Source: Methylobacterium amylolyticum (GTDB lineage Bacteria > Pseudomonadota > Alphaproteobacteria > Rhizobiales > Beijerinckiaceae). From it: a stretch of 64,000 nt of DNA. Shown one piece after another: positions 1 through 12,755 of this stretch. The position numbers and the translations under genes are program-made. The DNA lies in contig NZ_JAUYZI010000019.1 of the NCBI RefSeq assembly GCF_030700245.1, positions 48,046 through 112,045 of the forward strand, written 5' to 3'. Position 1 is the stretch's first letter; each line of letters opens with the position of its first letter. The notes beneath the pieces were generated by a model. The model saw only the letters and a list, made by a program, of their open reading frames with translations. It searched no databases and was not told where the DNA came from.

Positions 1-1
1 C

Positions 2-265
2 CTGCCGATCGTGCTGGCCCACCGCCGCGGCACGGCGGAGGAGCGGGCCTTCTGGCAGCGCACGCTCCAGCGCGGCGAGATCGAGGACGGCGACCTGGAG
101 ACGGCGCTGGCGATCCTGCGCCGCCACGGCGCCCTGGAAGAGACGATGGCCCGCGCCGAGGGCTACGGGGCCGAGGCCCGCGCGGCGCTCGACGCGTTCC
201 CGGACGGCCCGGTGAAGGCGGCGCTGCTCGGCGCCGTCGAATTCTGCGTGGCGCGGGCGCACTGA
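2..265 (+). CDS. Polyprenyl (octaprenyl) diphosphate synthase, C-terminal fragment
   Basis: This is the last 87 codons of a gene that begins before the window; the frame is open from base 2 and stops with TGA. The residues match the C-terminal helices of trans-polyprenyl diphosphate synthases of the IspB type, which make the isoprenoid tail of ubiquinone: LPIVLAHRRG, then a GxLExTxxRAxxYGxxAR-like stretch, then an FPDGPVKAALLGAVEFCVARAH end. The aspartate-rich catalytic motifs lie upstream and are not visible. The identification comes from this C-terminal pattern only. Confidence 0.75.
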   Translation: MPIVLAHRRGTAEERAFWQRTLQRGEIEDGDLETALAILRRHGALEETMARAEGYGAEARAALDAFPDGPVKAALLGAVEFCVARAH

Positions 266-404
266 GCGACGCCGCCGGCCCGGAACCGGACACCGCCCGG
301 ATCCGCCGTTAGCGAAATCTTCACGGTCCGCGGCGACGCTCGCGTAACCTTGACCCGTCCCCGCGGCCGGCGCCGCGGCGGGGCGGAGATCGATCGGTGC
401 GCGC

Positions 405-743
405 ATGAAGCCCCTGTCCCGTCTCGCCGCCGGCGCGCTCCTCGTGGCGGTGATCGCCGGACCCGCCGCCGCGGGCGAGGCCGAGTCGCATCAGGGCGCG
501 TGGCGCTCGTGCCTCGATCGGAACTTCAGGGTCGAGGCCGCGCTGACCGACCGCACGCTGGCCGCCGACGCGGCCCTGCGTACCTGCCGCCCCGCGGAGG
601 AGGCCTACCTCGGCGCACTCGCGACCTCGTCGCTGCTCGACGCCGACGACGTCGCGCGCGCCCGGCCGGCCCTGGCGGCCCGCGCCCGCACGTGGCTGCT
701 CGGCGGCATGCCGGCCCCGACCCGCGCCGCCTTCGCGCGCTGA
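405..743 (+). CDS. Small secreted hypothetical protein
   Basis: This 112-residue protein starts with ATG and has a clear Sec signal peptide: a basic start (MKPLSRL), a hydrophobic core at residues 8-18 and an AAAG-type cleavage region near residues 21-24. The mature part is about 88 residues with two cysteines (36 and 61), which could form a periplasmic disulfide, and is otherwise helical and Ala/Arg rich. I do not recognise a family. It stands alone between a rightward gene and the leftward LysR gene, which ends 56 bp downstream. Confidence 0.6.
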   Translation: MKPLSRLAAGALLVAVIAGPAAAGEAESHQGAWRSCLDRNFRVEAALTDRTLAADAALRTCRPAEEAYLGALATSSLLDADDVARARPALAARARTWLLGGMPAPTRAAFAR

Positions 744-798
744 CGCGCGAGCCCGCCGACGCCGATCGGATCGCCCGATCCGCGATGACGGCGTGGCC

Positions 799-1704
799 TC
801 AATACGTCCAGCGCTGCGCCTTCTGCACGAGGAAGTCGCGGAACGCCTGGACGCGGGCCACCGAGCGCATCTCCTCGGCGTAGACGAGGTAGCTCTCCAG
901 GCTCGGCATGTCGGTGTCGCGCAGGACCTGGACGAGGCTCTGGTCGCCGTCGACCGCGTAATCCGGCAGGATGCCGATCCCGGCCCCGGCCTCCATGGCC
1001 CGTTGCAGGGCGCCGATGTTGTTGACCGTCAGGTGGATGCCGCGCCGCTCGCGCCCCTCGCGCCCGGCATCCGCCAGCCAGTGCGCGGCGAGCAGATAGG
1101 ACGGCTCGTTGCCGCCGAACGAGACGATGCGGTGCTCGTCCAGCTCGTCGACCGTCTTGGGCTCGCCGAAGCGCTTGACGTAATCCTGGCTGGCGAAGGC
1201 GTGGTAGTGCACCGTGAACAGCCGCCGCTGGATCAGGTCCGGCTGGGCCGGGCGGCGCATGCGGATCGCCACGTCGGCCTCGCGCATCGCCAGGTCGAGT
1301 TCCTCGTTGGTGAGGATCAACTCGATGCGCACGTCCGGGTAGAGGTCGAGGAACTCGCCGACGCGCTGGGCGAGCCACGCGGTGCCGAGGCCGACAGTGG
1401 TCGTCACCTTCAGGTCGCCGGTCGGCCGCTCGGCGGTCTCGACCAGCCGCGCGCGGGTGTTCTCCAGGCGCAGCTTCATGTCCCGTGCGGCCCGGAACAG
1501 CAGGTCGCCCTGCTCGGTCAGGATCAGGCCGCGGGCGTGGCGGTGGAACAGCGGTGCCTTCAGCTCCCGCTCCAGCGCGCTGATCTGGCGGCTGACCGCG
1601 GACTGGCTGAGCCCGATGTCGTCGCCGGCCTTGGTGAAGCTGCCGGCCTCGGCGACGTTCAGGAAGATCCGGATCTTGTCCCAGTCCACGGCGAGCATCC
1701 CCAC
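799..1704 (-). CDS. LysR-family transcriptional regulator
   Basis: This 301-residue protein has the standard LysR layout: an N-terminal winged helix-turn-helix (about residues 7-66, with GSFTKAGDDIGLSQSAVSRQ) and a periplasmic-binding-protein-like effector domain from about residue 95. The length is normal for the family. It lies downstream of trxB on the same strand, 172 bp away, so it may have its own promoter. This LysR type next to trxB is familiar from related Hyphomicrobiales, as far as I recall. Its targets and ligand cannot be read from the sequence. Confidence 0.9.
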   Translation of the reverse strand: MGMLAVDWDKIRIFLNVAEAGSFTKAGDDIGLSQSAVSRQISALERELKAPLFHRHARGLILTEQGDLLFRAARDMKLRLENTRARLVETAERPTGDLKVTTTVGLGTAWLAQRVGEFLDLYPDVRIELILTNEELDLAMREADVAIRMRRPAQPDLIQRRLFTVHYHAFASQDYVKRFGEPKTVDELDEHRIVSFGGNEPSYLLAAHWLADAGREGRERRGIHLTVNNIGALQRAMEAGAGIGILPDYAVDGDQSLVQVLRDTDMPSLESYLVYAEEMRSVARVQAFRDFLVQKAQRWTY

Positions 1705-1876
1705 CCACGCAACGCGACCGGGGCGACCGGCGCGGGACGCCGACGAGCCGGCGGCGCCGCACCGGCATGCGATACATGCATTCCTGCGCTGCGGGAAGAC
1801 CTATGCGTCCGACGCGGGACTCAACGCAAGCGCGGCCGTGACGAAGCTGTTGATGGCGTGTGCGTAGACGGCGCCC

Positions 1877-2854
1877 TCACTCCGCCGCGGCCTGGACCGG
1901 GCTCTCGCCCACGTCGAGGTTGGCGAGGTACTTCTCGGCCTCCAGCGCGGCCATGCAGCCCATGCCGGCCGCGGTGATCGCCTGCCGGTAGACATCGTCG
2001 GTGACGTCGCCCGCGGCGAAGACGCCCGGGATCTCGGTCTCCGCGGTGCCCGGCCGGACCGTCAGGTAGCCGCCCTGCCGCAGTGGCAACTGCCCCTCGA
2101 AGATCGCGGTCGCCGGCTGGTGGCCGATCGCCACGAACACGCCGTCCGCCCTCACCTCGTCGACCGCGCCGGTGCGCGGGTCGCGCAGGCGCACGTGGGT
2201 CACGGCGGGCGCCGGCTTGTCCACGCCGCAGATCTCCTCGACCTCCCGGTGCCAGCGCACGGTGACGTTCGGGTGCTTGAACAGCCGCTCCTGGAGGATC
2301 CGCTCGGCGCGGAAGGCGTCGCGCCGGTGCACCACCGTCACGGACCGGGCGATGTTGGCGAGGTAGAGCGCTTCCTCCACCGCGGTGTTGCCGCCGCCGA
2401 CCACGACCACGTCCTTGCCCCGGAAGAAGAACCCGTCGCAGGTGGCGCAGGCCGAGACGCCGCCGCCCTGGAACTTCGCCTCCGAGGGCAGGCCGAGCCA
2501 CTTGGCCTGGGCGCCGGTGGCGATGATCAGCGCGTCGCAGGAATAGGTCTCGCCCGAATCCGCCTCCAGCCGGAACGGCCGCTGCCGGAGGTCGACCTTC
2601 GTGACGTACTCCGAGGCGACCCGCGTGCCGACATGCTCGGCCTGGAGCCGCATCTGCTCCATCAGCCACGGGCCCTGGATGGCCTGCGCGAAGCCCGGAT
2701 AGTTCTCCACGTCGGTGGTGATCATGAGCTGGCCGCCCGGCTGGAAGCCGGAGATCAGCAGCGGCTCGACCATGGCGCGGGCCGCGTAGATCGCCGCGGT
2801 GTAGCCGGCCGGTCCCGAGCCGAGGATGATGAGCTTCGTGTGCGTGTGGGCCAT
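1877..2854 (-). CDS. trxB: Thioredoxin-disulfide reductase
   Basis: This 325-residue flavoenzyme uses NADPH to reduce thioredoxin in the cytoplasm. An N-terminal FAD-binding motif GSGPAG is at residues 12-17, the redox-active disulfide CATC is at residues 136-139, an NADPH-binding [10 protein letters not shown] stretch follows, and the FAD-binding GVFAAGDV motif is near the C-terminus. All are intact and the length is usual. The start is the ATG at 2854, which gives the standard N-terminus. It lies 14 bp downstream of the ELM1-family gene and is probably cotranscribed with it. Confidence 0.97.
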   Translation of the reverse strand: MAHTHTKLIILGSGPAGYTAAIYAARAMVEPLLISGFQPGGQLMITTDVENYPGFAQAIQGPWLMEQMRLQAEHVGTRVASEYVTKVDLRQRPFRLEADSGETYSCDALIIATGAQAKWLGLPSEAKFQGGGVSACATCDGFFFRGKDVVVVGGGNTAVEEALYLANIARSVTVVHRRDAFRAERILQERLFKHPNVTVRWHREVEEICGVDKPAPAVTHVRLRDPRTGAVDEVRADGVFVAIGHQPATAIFEGQLPLRQGGYLTVRPGTAETEIPGVFAAGDVTDDVYRQAITAAGMGCMAALEAEKYLANLDVGESPVQAAAE

Positions 2855-2868
2855 GGTGGAGGATTCCT

Positions 2869-3912
2869 TCAGGCGGCCTCGGCGGCGCGGCGCGCGGCGT
2901 AGGCCTTCGCCAGCGCCTCCGCGATCACCGGCGTCGCGTCGATCGGCTTGTAGCTCAGAGGCTCCAACCGTCCGGTGAACGGCCGCAACGCCCCGGCGAT
3001 GGCGAGCCCCGCGAACATCCGCCGATGCCGGATATAGGTGCGCGGCAGGTCGAACAGCAGGACCGGGGCGCCGGTCGCCACCGCCTCGCTCACCATGTTG
3101 GCCGAGTCCGACGTGACGACGATCGCGTCGGCCAGCGCGAGCATGCCGACGTAGGGGTTCTCGCCGGTCCCGTCCCAGAGGAAGCCGCCGGTCTCCAGGG
3201 CCAGCGCCTTCACCGCGTCGCGCAGCGGGTTGGGCGTGCGGCGCGAGACCGTGACCATCAGGCGGCATTCCCGCTCGACCAGGACGCGCAGGTCGTCGAC
3301 GAGGCGGAGCATGTCGGTCTTGCGGTAGCTCAGATGGCGGCTGTCGCCTCCGACCAGCACGGCGATCCGGGTCCCGCCGATGCTGGCGAGCCGGGGATCG
3401 GGTCGAGCCCGGGCGGCGGCGATCCGGGCGGCGGTGACGAGGTGCGGGGCGGTCAGCGTGGTGAAGACGTTCGGCCCGCGCAGATCGTCGTAGTCGGGGA
3501 CCCAGATGAAGTCGGCGCTGTCGGCCCCGGTGCGCGGGTCCTTCAGGAAGGCGGTGAAGGTCCGCCCGCCGGTGGCGCGGCGGACCGCCCGCAGGTAGGG
3601 CACCGCCCGGCGCCCGGAGGCGATCAACAGGTCCGGGAAGGGGCCGGCCAGGGCGCCCGTCTTCCGGCGCGGGCCCTCGCGCGGGTCGATCGGTCCCCAG
3701 GGGGCGATCCAGCCGAACGGGCCGGCCGCAGGCACGTGCCGGACCGCGTAGTCGAGGCCCAGCGTCTCGGCGATGCCGACGCACTGGTTCTCGTCGCCGG
3801 CCTTGCCGTCGGTGACGATCCAGGCCCGGGCACGGGCCAGATCGGGCAGGGGCGGGCGCGCGGCGGTCGGCGCCGCCGGGTCGTCGATGCTGGGCATGCT
3901 CGTCACGGACAC
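2869..3912 (-). CDS. Mitochondrial fission ELM1-family protein
   Basis: The protein has 347 residues with a GTG start (an internal ATG at codon 6, position 3897, is an alternative). It matches the ELM1-like family: an N-terminal [13 protein letters not shown] motif, a [12 protein letters not shown] segment, an [11 protein letters not shown] segment and a glycosyltransferase-like [19 protein letters not shown] motif near residues 265-285. The last resembles GT-B nucleotide-sugar binding sites. Plant ELM1 acts in mitochondrial fission, but the bacterial role is not established to my knowledge. The gene sits between a small exported protein and trxB in a co-oriented row. Confidence 0.8.
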   Translation of the reverse strand: MSVTSMPSIDDPAAPTAARPPLPDLARARAWIVTDGKAGDENQCVGIAETLGLDYAVRHVPAAGPFGWIAPWGPIDPREGPRRKTGALAGPFPDLLIASGRRAVPYLRAVRRATGGRTFTAFLKDPRTGADSADFIWVPDYDDLRGPNVFTTLTAPHLVTAARIAAARARPDPRLASIGGTRIAVLVGGDSRHLSYRKTDMLRLVDDLRVLVERECRLMVTVSRRTPNPLRDAVKALALETGGFLWDGTGENPYVGMLALADAIVVTSDSANMVSEAVATGAPVLLFDLPRTYIRHRRMFAGLAIAGALRPFTGRLEPLSYKPIDATPVIAEALAKAYAARRAAEAA

Positions 3913-3939
3913 CGCCTTACACCGCGGGCCCGGCCGCGC

Positions 3940-4452
3940 CTATTCCCGCGGCAGGTCGCGGGCGAGCCACTGGGCGTAGATGTCGCTGATCGCCGCGAGC
4001 CGCCGCTCCTCGAATTGGGGATCGTACCACGCCCCGCCGTAGCTCGACGGCGTCGCGGTGAGCTGCCGGTGGCGGCCGAGCACCTGCCCGCCCCGGCCGA
4101 CGAGCAGCGCCTCGCCCTCCATGTAGTCGTTCTGCGTGGAGCCGAGGCCGAAGCGGCCGCCCCCGCTGCCCACGTAGGGGCGCAGCGACAGGCTGCTGAT
4201 CACCACCACGAGGCCCGGCCCGCGCCCGCCGATGCGCCCGGCGAAGCTCTTGCGCAGAGCCTCCGTCAGGTCGGCCGCGAGTGCCTCGGCCTGGAGCCCG
4301 CCGCCCTTGGCGAGCAGCGGCTGCACGTCGACGCGCACGCTCGAGAACTGCGCGGTCGGCGGGAACGCGCCCTCCGCGGCCGCATCGGGACCGCTCGCGG
4401 CGGCCAGCAGCAGGGCGAGGCCGGCGAGCCGGCCCCGGATCCGCGGGCGCAT
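3940..4452 (-). CDS. Exported hypothetical protein
   Basis: This 170-residue protein has a Sec-type signal peptide: basic MRPRIRGR, a hydrophobic core LAGLALLLAAA and an AAAEG cleavage region near residue 25. There is no lipobox cysteine. The mature part has alternating beta-like stretches (SSVRVDVQPL, GLVVVISSLSL) and a Gly-rich loop, suggesting a small periplasmic alpha/beta domain. I do not recognise the family with confidence. The start is the ATG 5 bp after the greA stop codon, so it is very probably translated from the greA transcript. Confidence 0.7.
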   Translation of the reverse strand: MRPRIRGRLAGLALLLAAASGPDAAAEGAFPPTAQFSSVRVDVQPLLAKGGGLQAEALAADLTEALRKSFAGRIGGRGPGLVVVISSLSLRPYVGSGGGRFGLGSTQNDYMEGEALLVGRGGQVLGRHRQLTATPSSYGGAWYDPQFEERRLAAISDIYAQWLARDLPRE

Positions 4453-4457
4453 GGCGG

Positions 4458-4940
4458 TCAGCCGCCGTACCGGACGTCGACCACCTCGTAGGACTTGCCG
4501 CCGCCGGGCGTCGTCACCTCGACCGTGTCGCCGACCCCCTTGCCGATCAGCGCGCGGGCGATCGGCGAGCCGATCGAGACGCGGCCCGAGCGGACGTCCG
4601 ACTCCGGCTCGCCGACGATCTGGTAGGTCTTCTCCTCCTCCGTGTCCTCGTCGACGAGCTTCACGGTGGCGCCGAACTTGATCTTGCTGCCCGAGAGCTT
4701 CGACACGTCGATGATCTCGGCGCGGGCGATCATGCTCTCCAGCTCCAGCACCCGGCCCTCGTTGTGGGACTGGGCCTCCTTGGCGGCGTGGTACTCGGCG
4801 TTCTCCGACAGGTCGCCGAGCGCCCGCGCCTCGGCGATCGCCTGGATGATGCGCTGGCGCTCGACCTGCTGGCGGTGCTTCAGCTCCTCCTCGAGGGCTG
4901 CGTAGCCGCGGGTCGTGATCGGAACCTTGTCTATGCTCAT
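4458..4940 (-). CDS. greA: Transcription elongation factor GreA
   Basis: This 160-residue protein rescues backtracked RNA polymerase by stimulating cleavage of the nascent RNA. The N-terminal antiparallel coiled coil (about residues 8-75) carries the acidic tip region [14 protein letters not shown], and the C-terminal FKBP-like domain ends with the usual [15 protein letters not shown] motif. The start chosen is MSIDKVP at 4940, which gives a normal GreA N-terminus; an ATG five codons upstream is possible but unusual. It follows carB on the same strand, separated by 84 bp containing a strong hairpin. Confidence 0.97.
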   Translation of the reverse strand: MSIDKVPITTRGYAALEEELKHRQQVERQRIIQAIAEARALGDLSENAEYHAAKEAQSHNEGRVLELESMIARAEIIDVSKLSGSKIKFGATVKLVDEDTEEEKTYQIVGEPESDVRSGRVSIGSPIARALIGKGVGDTVEVTTPGGGKSYEVVDVRYGG

Positions 4941-4960
4941 CGTCTCGCGCCACAATGAAG

Positions 4961-4996
4961 AGGCCCGGGCGGGAGCGTGCCGCTCCCTCCGGGCCT
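4961..4996 (-). terminator. GC-rich hairpin between carB and greA
   Basis: An interrupted inverted repeat lies in the 84 bp between carB and greA. The outer arms are AGGCCCGG and CCGGGCCT, the inner arms GGGAGCG and CGCTCCC, with a 3-nt loop. Read on the minus strand it is followed by CTTCATTG rather than a T-run, so it would be a weak intrinsic terminator, an RNA-processing site or a 5' stabilising structure for greA. Confidence 0.5.
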
Positions 4997-5024
4997 GATA
5001 AACACGTCTGCGGGTTCCCCGCGG

Positions 5025-8498
<3,474 letters not shown>

Positions 8499-8535
8499 CG
8501 GCGGCCTTGTGCGGGCACGCGCGCCCGATCGGGCG

Positions 8536-8694
8536 GGGCCGGAACCGGCCCTGCGATCGGACGCGCGGCGGGAATGTCGTTGAGCCCCGCGTTTACACGC
8601 GGGGCCACGCCCGAGACAAGGGTGCGCCGGGGCAGGACAGGATTGCGAATCCGGCCCGGGTTCCGTCGAGCCGCGCAGGCACGACGGAACCCGG
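8536..8694 (-). promoter_or_regulatory. Structured carB leader with three hairpins
   Basis: The 414-bp gap between carB (leftward) and the GGDEF-EAL gene (rightward) contains no convincing ORF. Read toward carB it holds three perfect inverted repeats: 13-bp arms at 8656-8668/8682-8694 around CGGGTTCCGTCG, 9-bp arms at 8584-8592/8597-8605 (GCCCCGCGT, loop TTAC), and 7-bp arms at 8536-8542/8545-8551 (GGGCCGG). An AT-richer stretch at 8725-8770 upstream of them could hold the promoter. None of the hairpins has a T-run. This could be a regulatory leader, but that is inference. Confidence 0.45.
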
Positions 8695-8912
8695 TGCGGC
8701 GTCGGGCGACGCGCGCCTTCGACAAGTAAAAATTGCAAATTGCGGCACCTGATGCAAATGGTCATTGCATCCCCGGCCGGCCCGGCGGCCGGAAGCGGGC
8801 AAAATATTTACGGTGTCGGCGATCGGCCGCCCGGTATTCCGAAATGTTCAGCATCGCGCGCTAGGTATCCGTCGGGCGCGATCCTGGATCGGCGCGGCGG
8901 AAGGACATCGCG

Positions 8913-10832
8913 ATGCCGTCACGGACCGGAGTGCTCGCGCCGACGCACCAGGATGCCGAGTTGTCGGTCGCCCAGGTGCGGGCGCTCGAGCGTCAGGTCC
9001 CGACCCTGCACGCCATCCTGATCCTGGACGCGGTCGCGGTCGCCTGGACGCATTACGGCCTCGCCCCGGTCTGGCTGACGATCGTGCCGCTCTGCGCGCT
9101 GCTGGCGACCTGCGTGACCCGCCTGGTGATCTGGCGTCGGAGCCGGGGGCGGCCGCTCGACGGGCCGAAAGCGCTGCGGCGGCTGCGCAGCACCCGGCTC
9201 CTCACCGGCATCCTCGGGTGCGGCTTCTCCGCCTGGGCGCTCGCGCTGACGCGCTACGGCGACGCGACGACCAACATGCACGTGCTGTTCTTCCTGACGA
9301 TCACGATGATCGCGTGCATCTTCTGCCTGCTCCACCTGCGCTCGGCGGCGCTCATCCTCGTGGCCATCGCCCTGCCGCTGACGGTCTATTTCCTGTGCAT
9401 CCCGCACGCGGCGGTCCGCGCGACGGCCTTCAATTACGCCGGTGTCGTCGTGGTGATGCTGTTCATGCAGTCGGTCTGCTACGCGGATTTCTGCCGCCTC
9501 GTCCGGTTGAGCAACGAGAACGAGATCCTCGCGCACACGGACGCGCTGACCGGACTGCCGAACCGCCGCTCCTTCTTCTCGCGTCTTGAGGACCGCATCC
9601 GGCCGGCGAGCGGCGAGGGTGCCTTCGCGGTGGCGGTGATCGATCTCGACGGGTTCAAGCCCGTCAACGACACCCTCGGCCACCACGCCGGGGACGCGGT
9701 CCTGCGCGAGGTCGGCCATCGGCTGGAGGAGGCGCTCGCCGGGCGCGGCTGGGCCGCCCGGCTCGGCGGCGACGAGTTCGGGCTGATCCTCGACGGCGAC
9801 CCGGATCTCGACGCGCTCGGCCGCGAGATCTGCGCGATCCTGCGCCGGCCCTACATGCTGCGCGACGCGACGGCGCAGATCGGTGCCTCGATCGGCATCG
9901 CGCGGTTCACGAGCGCCGGCCTGTCTGCCGAGCAACTGGTCGAGCAGGCGGATTGCGCCCTGTACCATGCCAAGGCGCACCGGCGCGGGGCCACCGTCTG
10001 CTTCGCGCCCGAGCACGAGGTGCGGCAGCGTCGGCACGCGGCGGTGGAGCAGGCCCTGCGCCGCGCGGATCTCGAAGCCGAGTTCACCCTCGTCTACCAG
10101 CCGATCGTCGATACCGCCGAGAACCGGGTCGAGGCCTACGAAGCCCTGGCGCGGTGGACCAGCCCGACGCTGGGCGCGGTCTCGCCGGCGGATTTCATCC
10201 CCGTCGCCGAGCGGGCGGGGCTCGTGCAGGATCTGACCCGCAGCCTGCTGCGCCGGGCGCTCGCGGACCTGCGCGGGTGGCCGGCCGGGACCGGCCTCTC
10301 GTTCAACCTGTCCGCGCAGGACATCGCGTCGCCCGAGAACCTGGCGGCCCTCAGCGGGCTGATCCGCACCGCGGGCGTGGCGCCCGAGCGGATCATCCTC
10401 GAAGTCACCGAGACGGGCCTGATGCGCGATCTGGGCGACGCCCGGGAGGCCCTGCTCGCGCTGAAGGACCTCGGCGTCCAGATCGCGCTCGACGATTTCG
10501 GCACCGGCTATTCGAGCCTGAGCTACATCCACCGGCTGCCGATCGACCGGATCAAGATCGACCGCAGCTTCGTGACCAGCCTGCGCGACGACGCGACCTC
10601 GGCCGACATCGTGCGCTCGGTCGTGGATCTCGCCCGCAACCTGCGGCTGCGCTGCGTGGTGGAGGGGGTGGAGACGGCCGAGGAGTTCCGGACCCTGCGC
10701 GCGATCGGCTGCCGCTCCATGCAGGGCTACCTGTTCCACGGCCCGGTCCCGGCCCGTCTGGTGCCGTCCGCGGGCGAGGCCGTCCTGCGCACGCTCGGCG
10801 GGATGGCCGACCGGCTGCCCTCGGCGGCCTGA
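8913..10832 (+). CDS. Membrane-bound GGDEF-EAL cyclic di-GMP protein
   Basis: The 639-residue protein has about five or six hydrophobic segments in residues 30-195, a GGDEF domain (about 205-370) and an EAL domain (about 380-630). The diguanylate cyclase signature RLGGDEFG is intact near residue 285, without an RxxD inhibitory site just before it. The EAL domain keeps EALARW (near 410), NLSAQDI, EVTETGLM and DDFGTGYSSLSY with KIDRSFV, so phosphodiesterase residues also look intact. Either or both activities are possible; the membrane part resembles MASE-type sensor regions. It is divergent from carB, and the small membrane gene downstream is convergent. Confidence 0.93.
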   Translation: MPSRTGVLAPTHQDAELSVAQVRALERQVPTLHAILILDAVAVAWTHYGLAPVWLTIVPLCALLATCVTRLVIWRRSRGRPLDGPKALRRLRSTRLLTGILGCGFSAWALALTRYGDATTNMHVLFFLTITMIACIFCLLHLRSAALILVAIALPLTVYFLCIPHAAVRATAFNYAGVVVVMLFMQSVCYADFCRLVRLSNENEILAHTDALTGLPNRRSFFSRLEDRIRPASGEGAFAVAVIDLDGFKPVNDTLGHHAGDAVLREVGHRLEEALAGRGWAARLGGDEFGLILDGDPDLDALGREICAILRRPYMLRDATAQIGASIGIARFTSAGLSAEQLVEQADCALYHAKAHRRGATVCFAPEHEVRQRRHAAVEQALRRADLEAEFTLVYQPIVDTAENRVEAYEALARWTSPTLGAVSPADFIPVAERAGLVQDLTRSLLRRALADLRGWPAGTGLSFNLSAQDIASPENLAALSGLIRTAGVAPERIILEVTETGLMRDLGDAREALLALKDLGVQIALDDFGTGYSSLSYIHRLPIDRIKIDRSFVTSLRDDATSADIVRSVVDLARNLRLRCVVEGVETAEEFRTLRAIGCRSMQGYLFHGPVPARLVPSAGEAVLRTLGGMADRLPSAA

Positions 10833-10841
10833 CGCGGCCGC

Positions 10842-11219
10842 TCAGAACCCGGCGTTGAGGGCCGCCACCGCCCGGTCGATCGACAGGTAGAACACGCCGA
10901 ACGCCACCACCGCCGCGGCGGCGAACTCCACCGTCACGTTCGGCAGCGTCTGGGCGCGGCGCAGGGCCTCGCGGCCGGCGACGATCGAGATCCAGGCGAG
11001 CGCCAGCACGGCGGGCATGGCGAACAAGTAGGAGACGGTGCTCTCGACCCGGTCGACGCCGCCCGCGGGGTCGATCAGGGCGCGGATGTTGCGCACCCAG
11101 GGCGCGTAGAGCGCGGCGTAGAGGGCCGTCAGCCACGCGAGGGCGGTCGCCACGCCGAGATGGAAGGCGAAGGCACGGTGCAGGCGGGTGAAATCGTCGC
11201 GCGCGCCGTTGGCAATCAT
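10842..11219 (-). CDS. Small hypothetical membrane protein
   Basis: Starting at the ATG at 11219, this is a 125-residue protein with three hydrophobic stretches: about residues 18-36 (LGVATALAWLTALYAALYA), 63-80 (SYLFAMPAVLALAWISIVA) and 97-115 (VEFAAAAVVAFGVFYLSI). The N-terminal 17 residues are polar. No family is recognised. It is convergent with the GGDEF-EAL gene (9 bp apart) and lies downstream of carA on the same strand. A start 12 codons upstream is possible. Confidence 0.6.
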   Translation of the reverse strand: MIANGARDDFTRLHRAFAFHLGVATALAWLTALYAALYAPWVRNIRALIDPAGGVDRVESTVSYLFAMPAVLALAWISIVAGREALRRAQTLPNVTVEFAAAAVVAFGVFYLSIDRAVAALNAGF

Positions 11220-11341
11220 CGAGGAATCCCCCACCGCATCCGCCGGCGACCTCACGGATCGAGTCGCCGTTCACGGACCGTGGCGCGGGATTAGCCGTCC
11301 GAATCTGGGGTTTTTATGGCCCCGATGCGGCGCGGCGCGGC

Positions 11342-12583
11342 TCAGGCCTGCGCGGCCGCCTCCGGCTCCCGCGAGCGCATCAGCGCCACGAAGCGCTCGA
11401 ACAGGTAGTGGCTGTCGCGGGGCCCGGGGGAGGCCTCGGGGTGGTGCTGCACCGAGAAGGCCGGGCGGTCGGTGAGCGACAGGCCGCAATTCGAGCCGTC
11501 GAACAGCGACACGTGGGTCTCGACCGCGCTGTCGGGCAGGCTCGCCGGATCGACGGCGAAGCCGTGGTTCATCGACACGATCTCGACCTTGCCGGTAGTC
11601 TTGTCCTTGACTGGGTGGTTCGCGCCGTGGTGGCCCTGGCCCATCTTCACCGTGCGGCCGCCGAGCGCCAGCCCCATGAGCTGGTGCCCGAGGCAGATGC
11701 CGAAGGTCGGAACCTTCTTGTCGAGCAGTTCGCGGATCACCGGCACCGCGTAGGCGCCCGTGGCTGCGGGGTCGCCGGGGCCGTTCGAGAGGAACACCCC
11801 GTCCGGGTTGAGGGCGAGGATGTCGGCGGCGCTGGTGGTGGCCGGCACCACCGTCACGTCGCATCCCTGTTCGGCCAGCAGCCGCAGGATGTTGCGCTTC
11901 ACGCCGTAGTCGATGGCGACGACCTTCAGGCCCGCGCCGGGCGCCCGGCTGCCGTAGCCGCCCTCCAGCGCCCACACCGTCTGCGACCACTGCGACATCT
12001 CGCGGCTGGTGACCGGCGGCACGAGGTCGAGGCCCTCCATCGGCGCCAGCGCCCCGGCCCGCGCCTTGAGCGCCTCGCGGTCGAACCGGCCCTGGGGATC
12101 GTTGGCGATCACCGCGTTCGGCATGCCGTGGTCGCGGATCCGGGCGGTCAGCGCCCGGGTGTCGATTCCGGTGATGCCGACGATGCCGCGGGCCTTGAGC
12201 CACGCGTCGAGATGGGCGGAGGAGCGCCAGTTCGACGGGTTGGTCACCGCCGAGGCGATCACCGCCCCGCGCACGCCGGAGGCCGGCGCCGCGTCGAGGC
12301 TTTCCAAATCCTCGTCGTTGGCGCCGACATTTCCGATATGGGGGAAGGTGAAGGTGACGATCTGCCCGGCATAGGACGGATCGGTCAGGATCTCCTGGTA
12401 GCCGGTCATCGCGGTGTTGAAGCAGACCTCGCCGTCGGCGACGCCCTCGCGGCCGATGCCGAAGCCTTCGAGCACCGTGCCGTCGGCGAGCACCAGCAGG
12501 GCGGTCGCCACCGGCTCGGACCAGGGCGCGGGCTCGGCGGTCCGGGGCGCGGGCGCGCTCTCGTCTTGCAGCATGGGGTTCAT
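11342..12583 (-). CDS. carA: Carbamoyl phosphate synthase, small (glutaminase) subunit
   Basis: This 413-residue subunit hydrolyses glutamine and channels ammonia to CarB. The N-terminal domain has the CarA-specific ADGTVLEGFGIG and EVCFNTAMTGYQEILTDPSY motifs. The C-terminal class I glutamine amidotransferase domain has the nucleophile cysteine in FGICLGHQLMGLALGG and the His/Glu pair in VQHHPEASPGP. All catalytic residues are present. It is divergent from the GatB/YqeY gene; the 172 bp between them should hold both promoters. Confidence 0.98.
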   Translation of the reverse strand: MNPMLQDESAPAPRTAEPAPWSEPVATALLVLADGTVLEGFGIGREGVADGEVCFNTAMTGYQEILTDPSYAGQIVTFTFPHIGNVGANDEDLESLDAAPASGVRGAVIASAVTNPSNWRSSAHLDAWLKARGIVGITGIDTRALTARIRDHGMPNAVIANDPQGRFDREALKARAGALAPMEGLDLVPPVTSREMSQWSQTVWALEGGYGSRAPGAGLKVVAIDYGVKRNILRLLAEQGCDVTVVPATTSAADILALNPDGVFLSNGPGDPAATGAYAVPVIRELLDKKVPTFGICLGHQLMGLALGGRTVKMGQGHHGANHPVKDKTTGKVEIVSMNHGFAVDPASLPDSAVETHVSLFDGSNCGLSLTDRPAFSVQHHPEASPGPRDSHYLFERFVALMRSREPEAAAQA

Positions 12584-12755
12584 CTCGCTTATCTCGGCGG
12601 CATCCGGCGCCTTGCGGGGCGTGCGCGGACGGTCGAGGCGTGGCTTAAGCCAGCGGCCCGGGTCAGCGTCAATGTGGCGGCAGCGGCCGCGCGGCTCAAC
12701 ACCCGCCGGAAGCAGACCAGACGCCCCGTTTTCGCGCGATCACAGGAATCCCACG

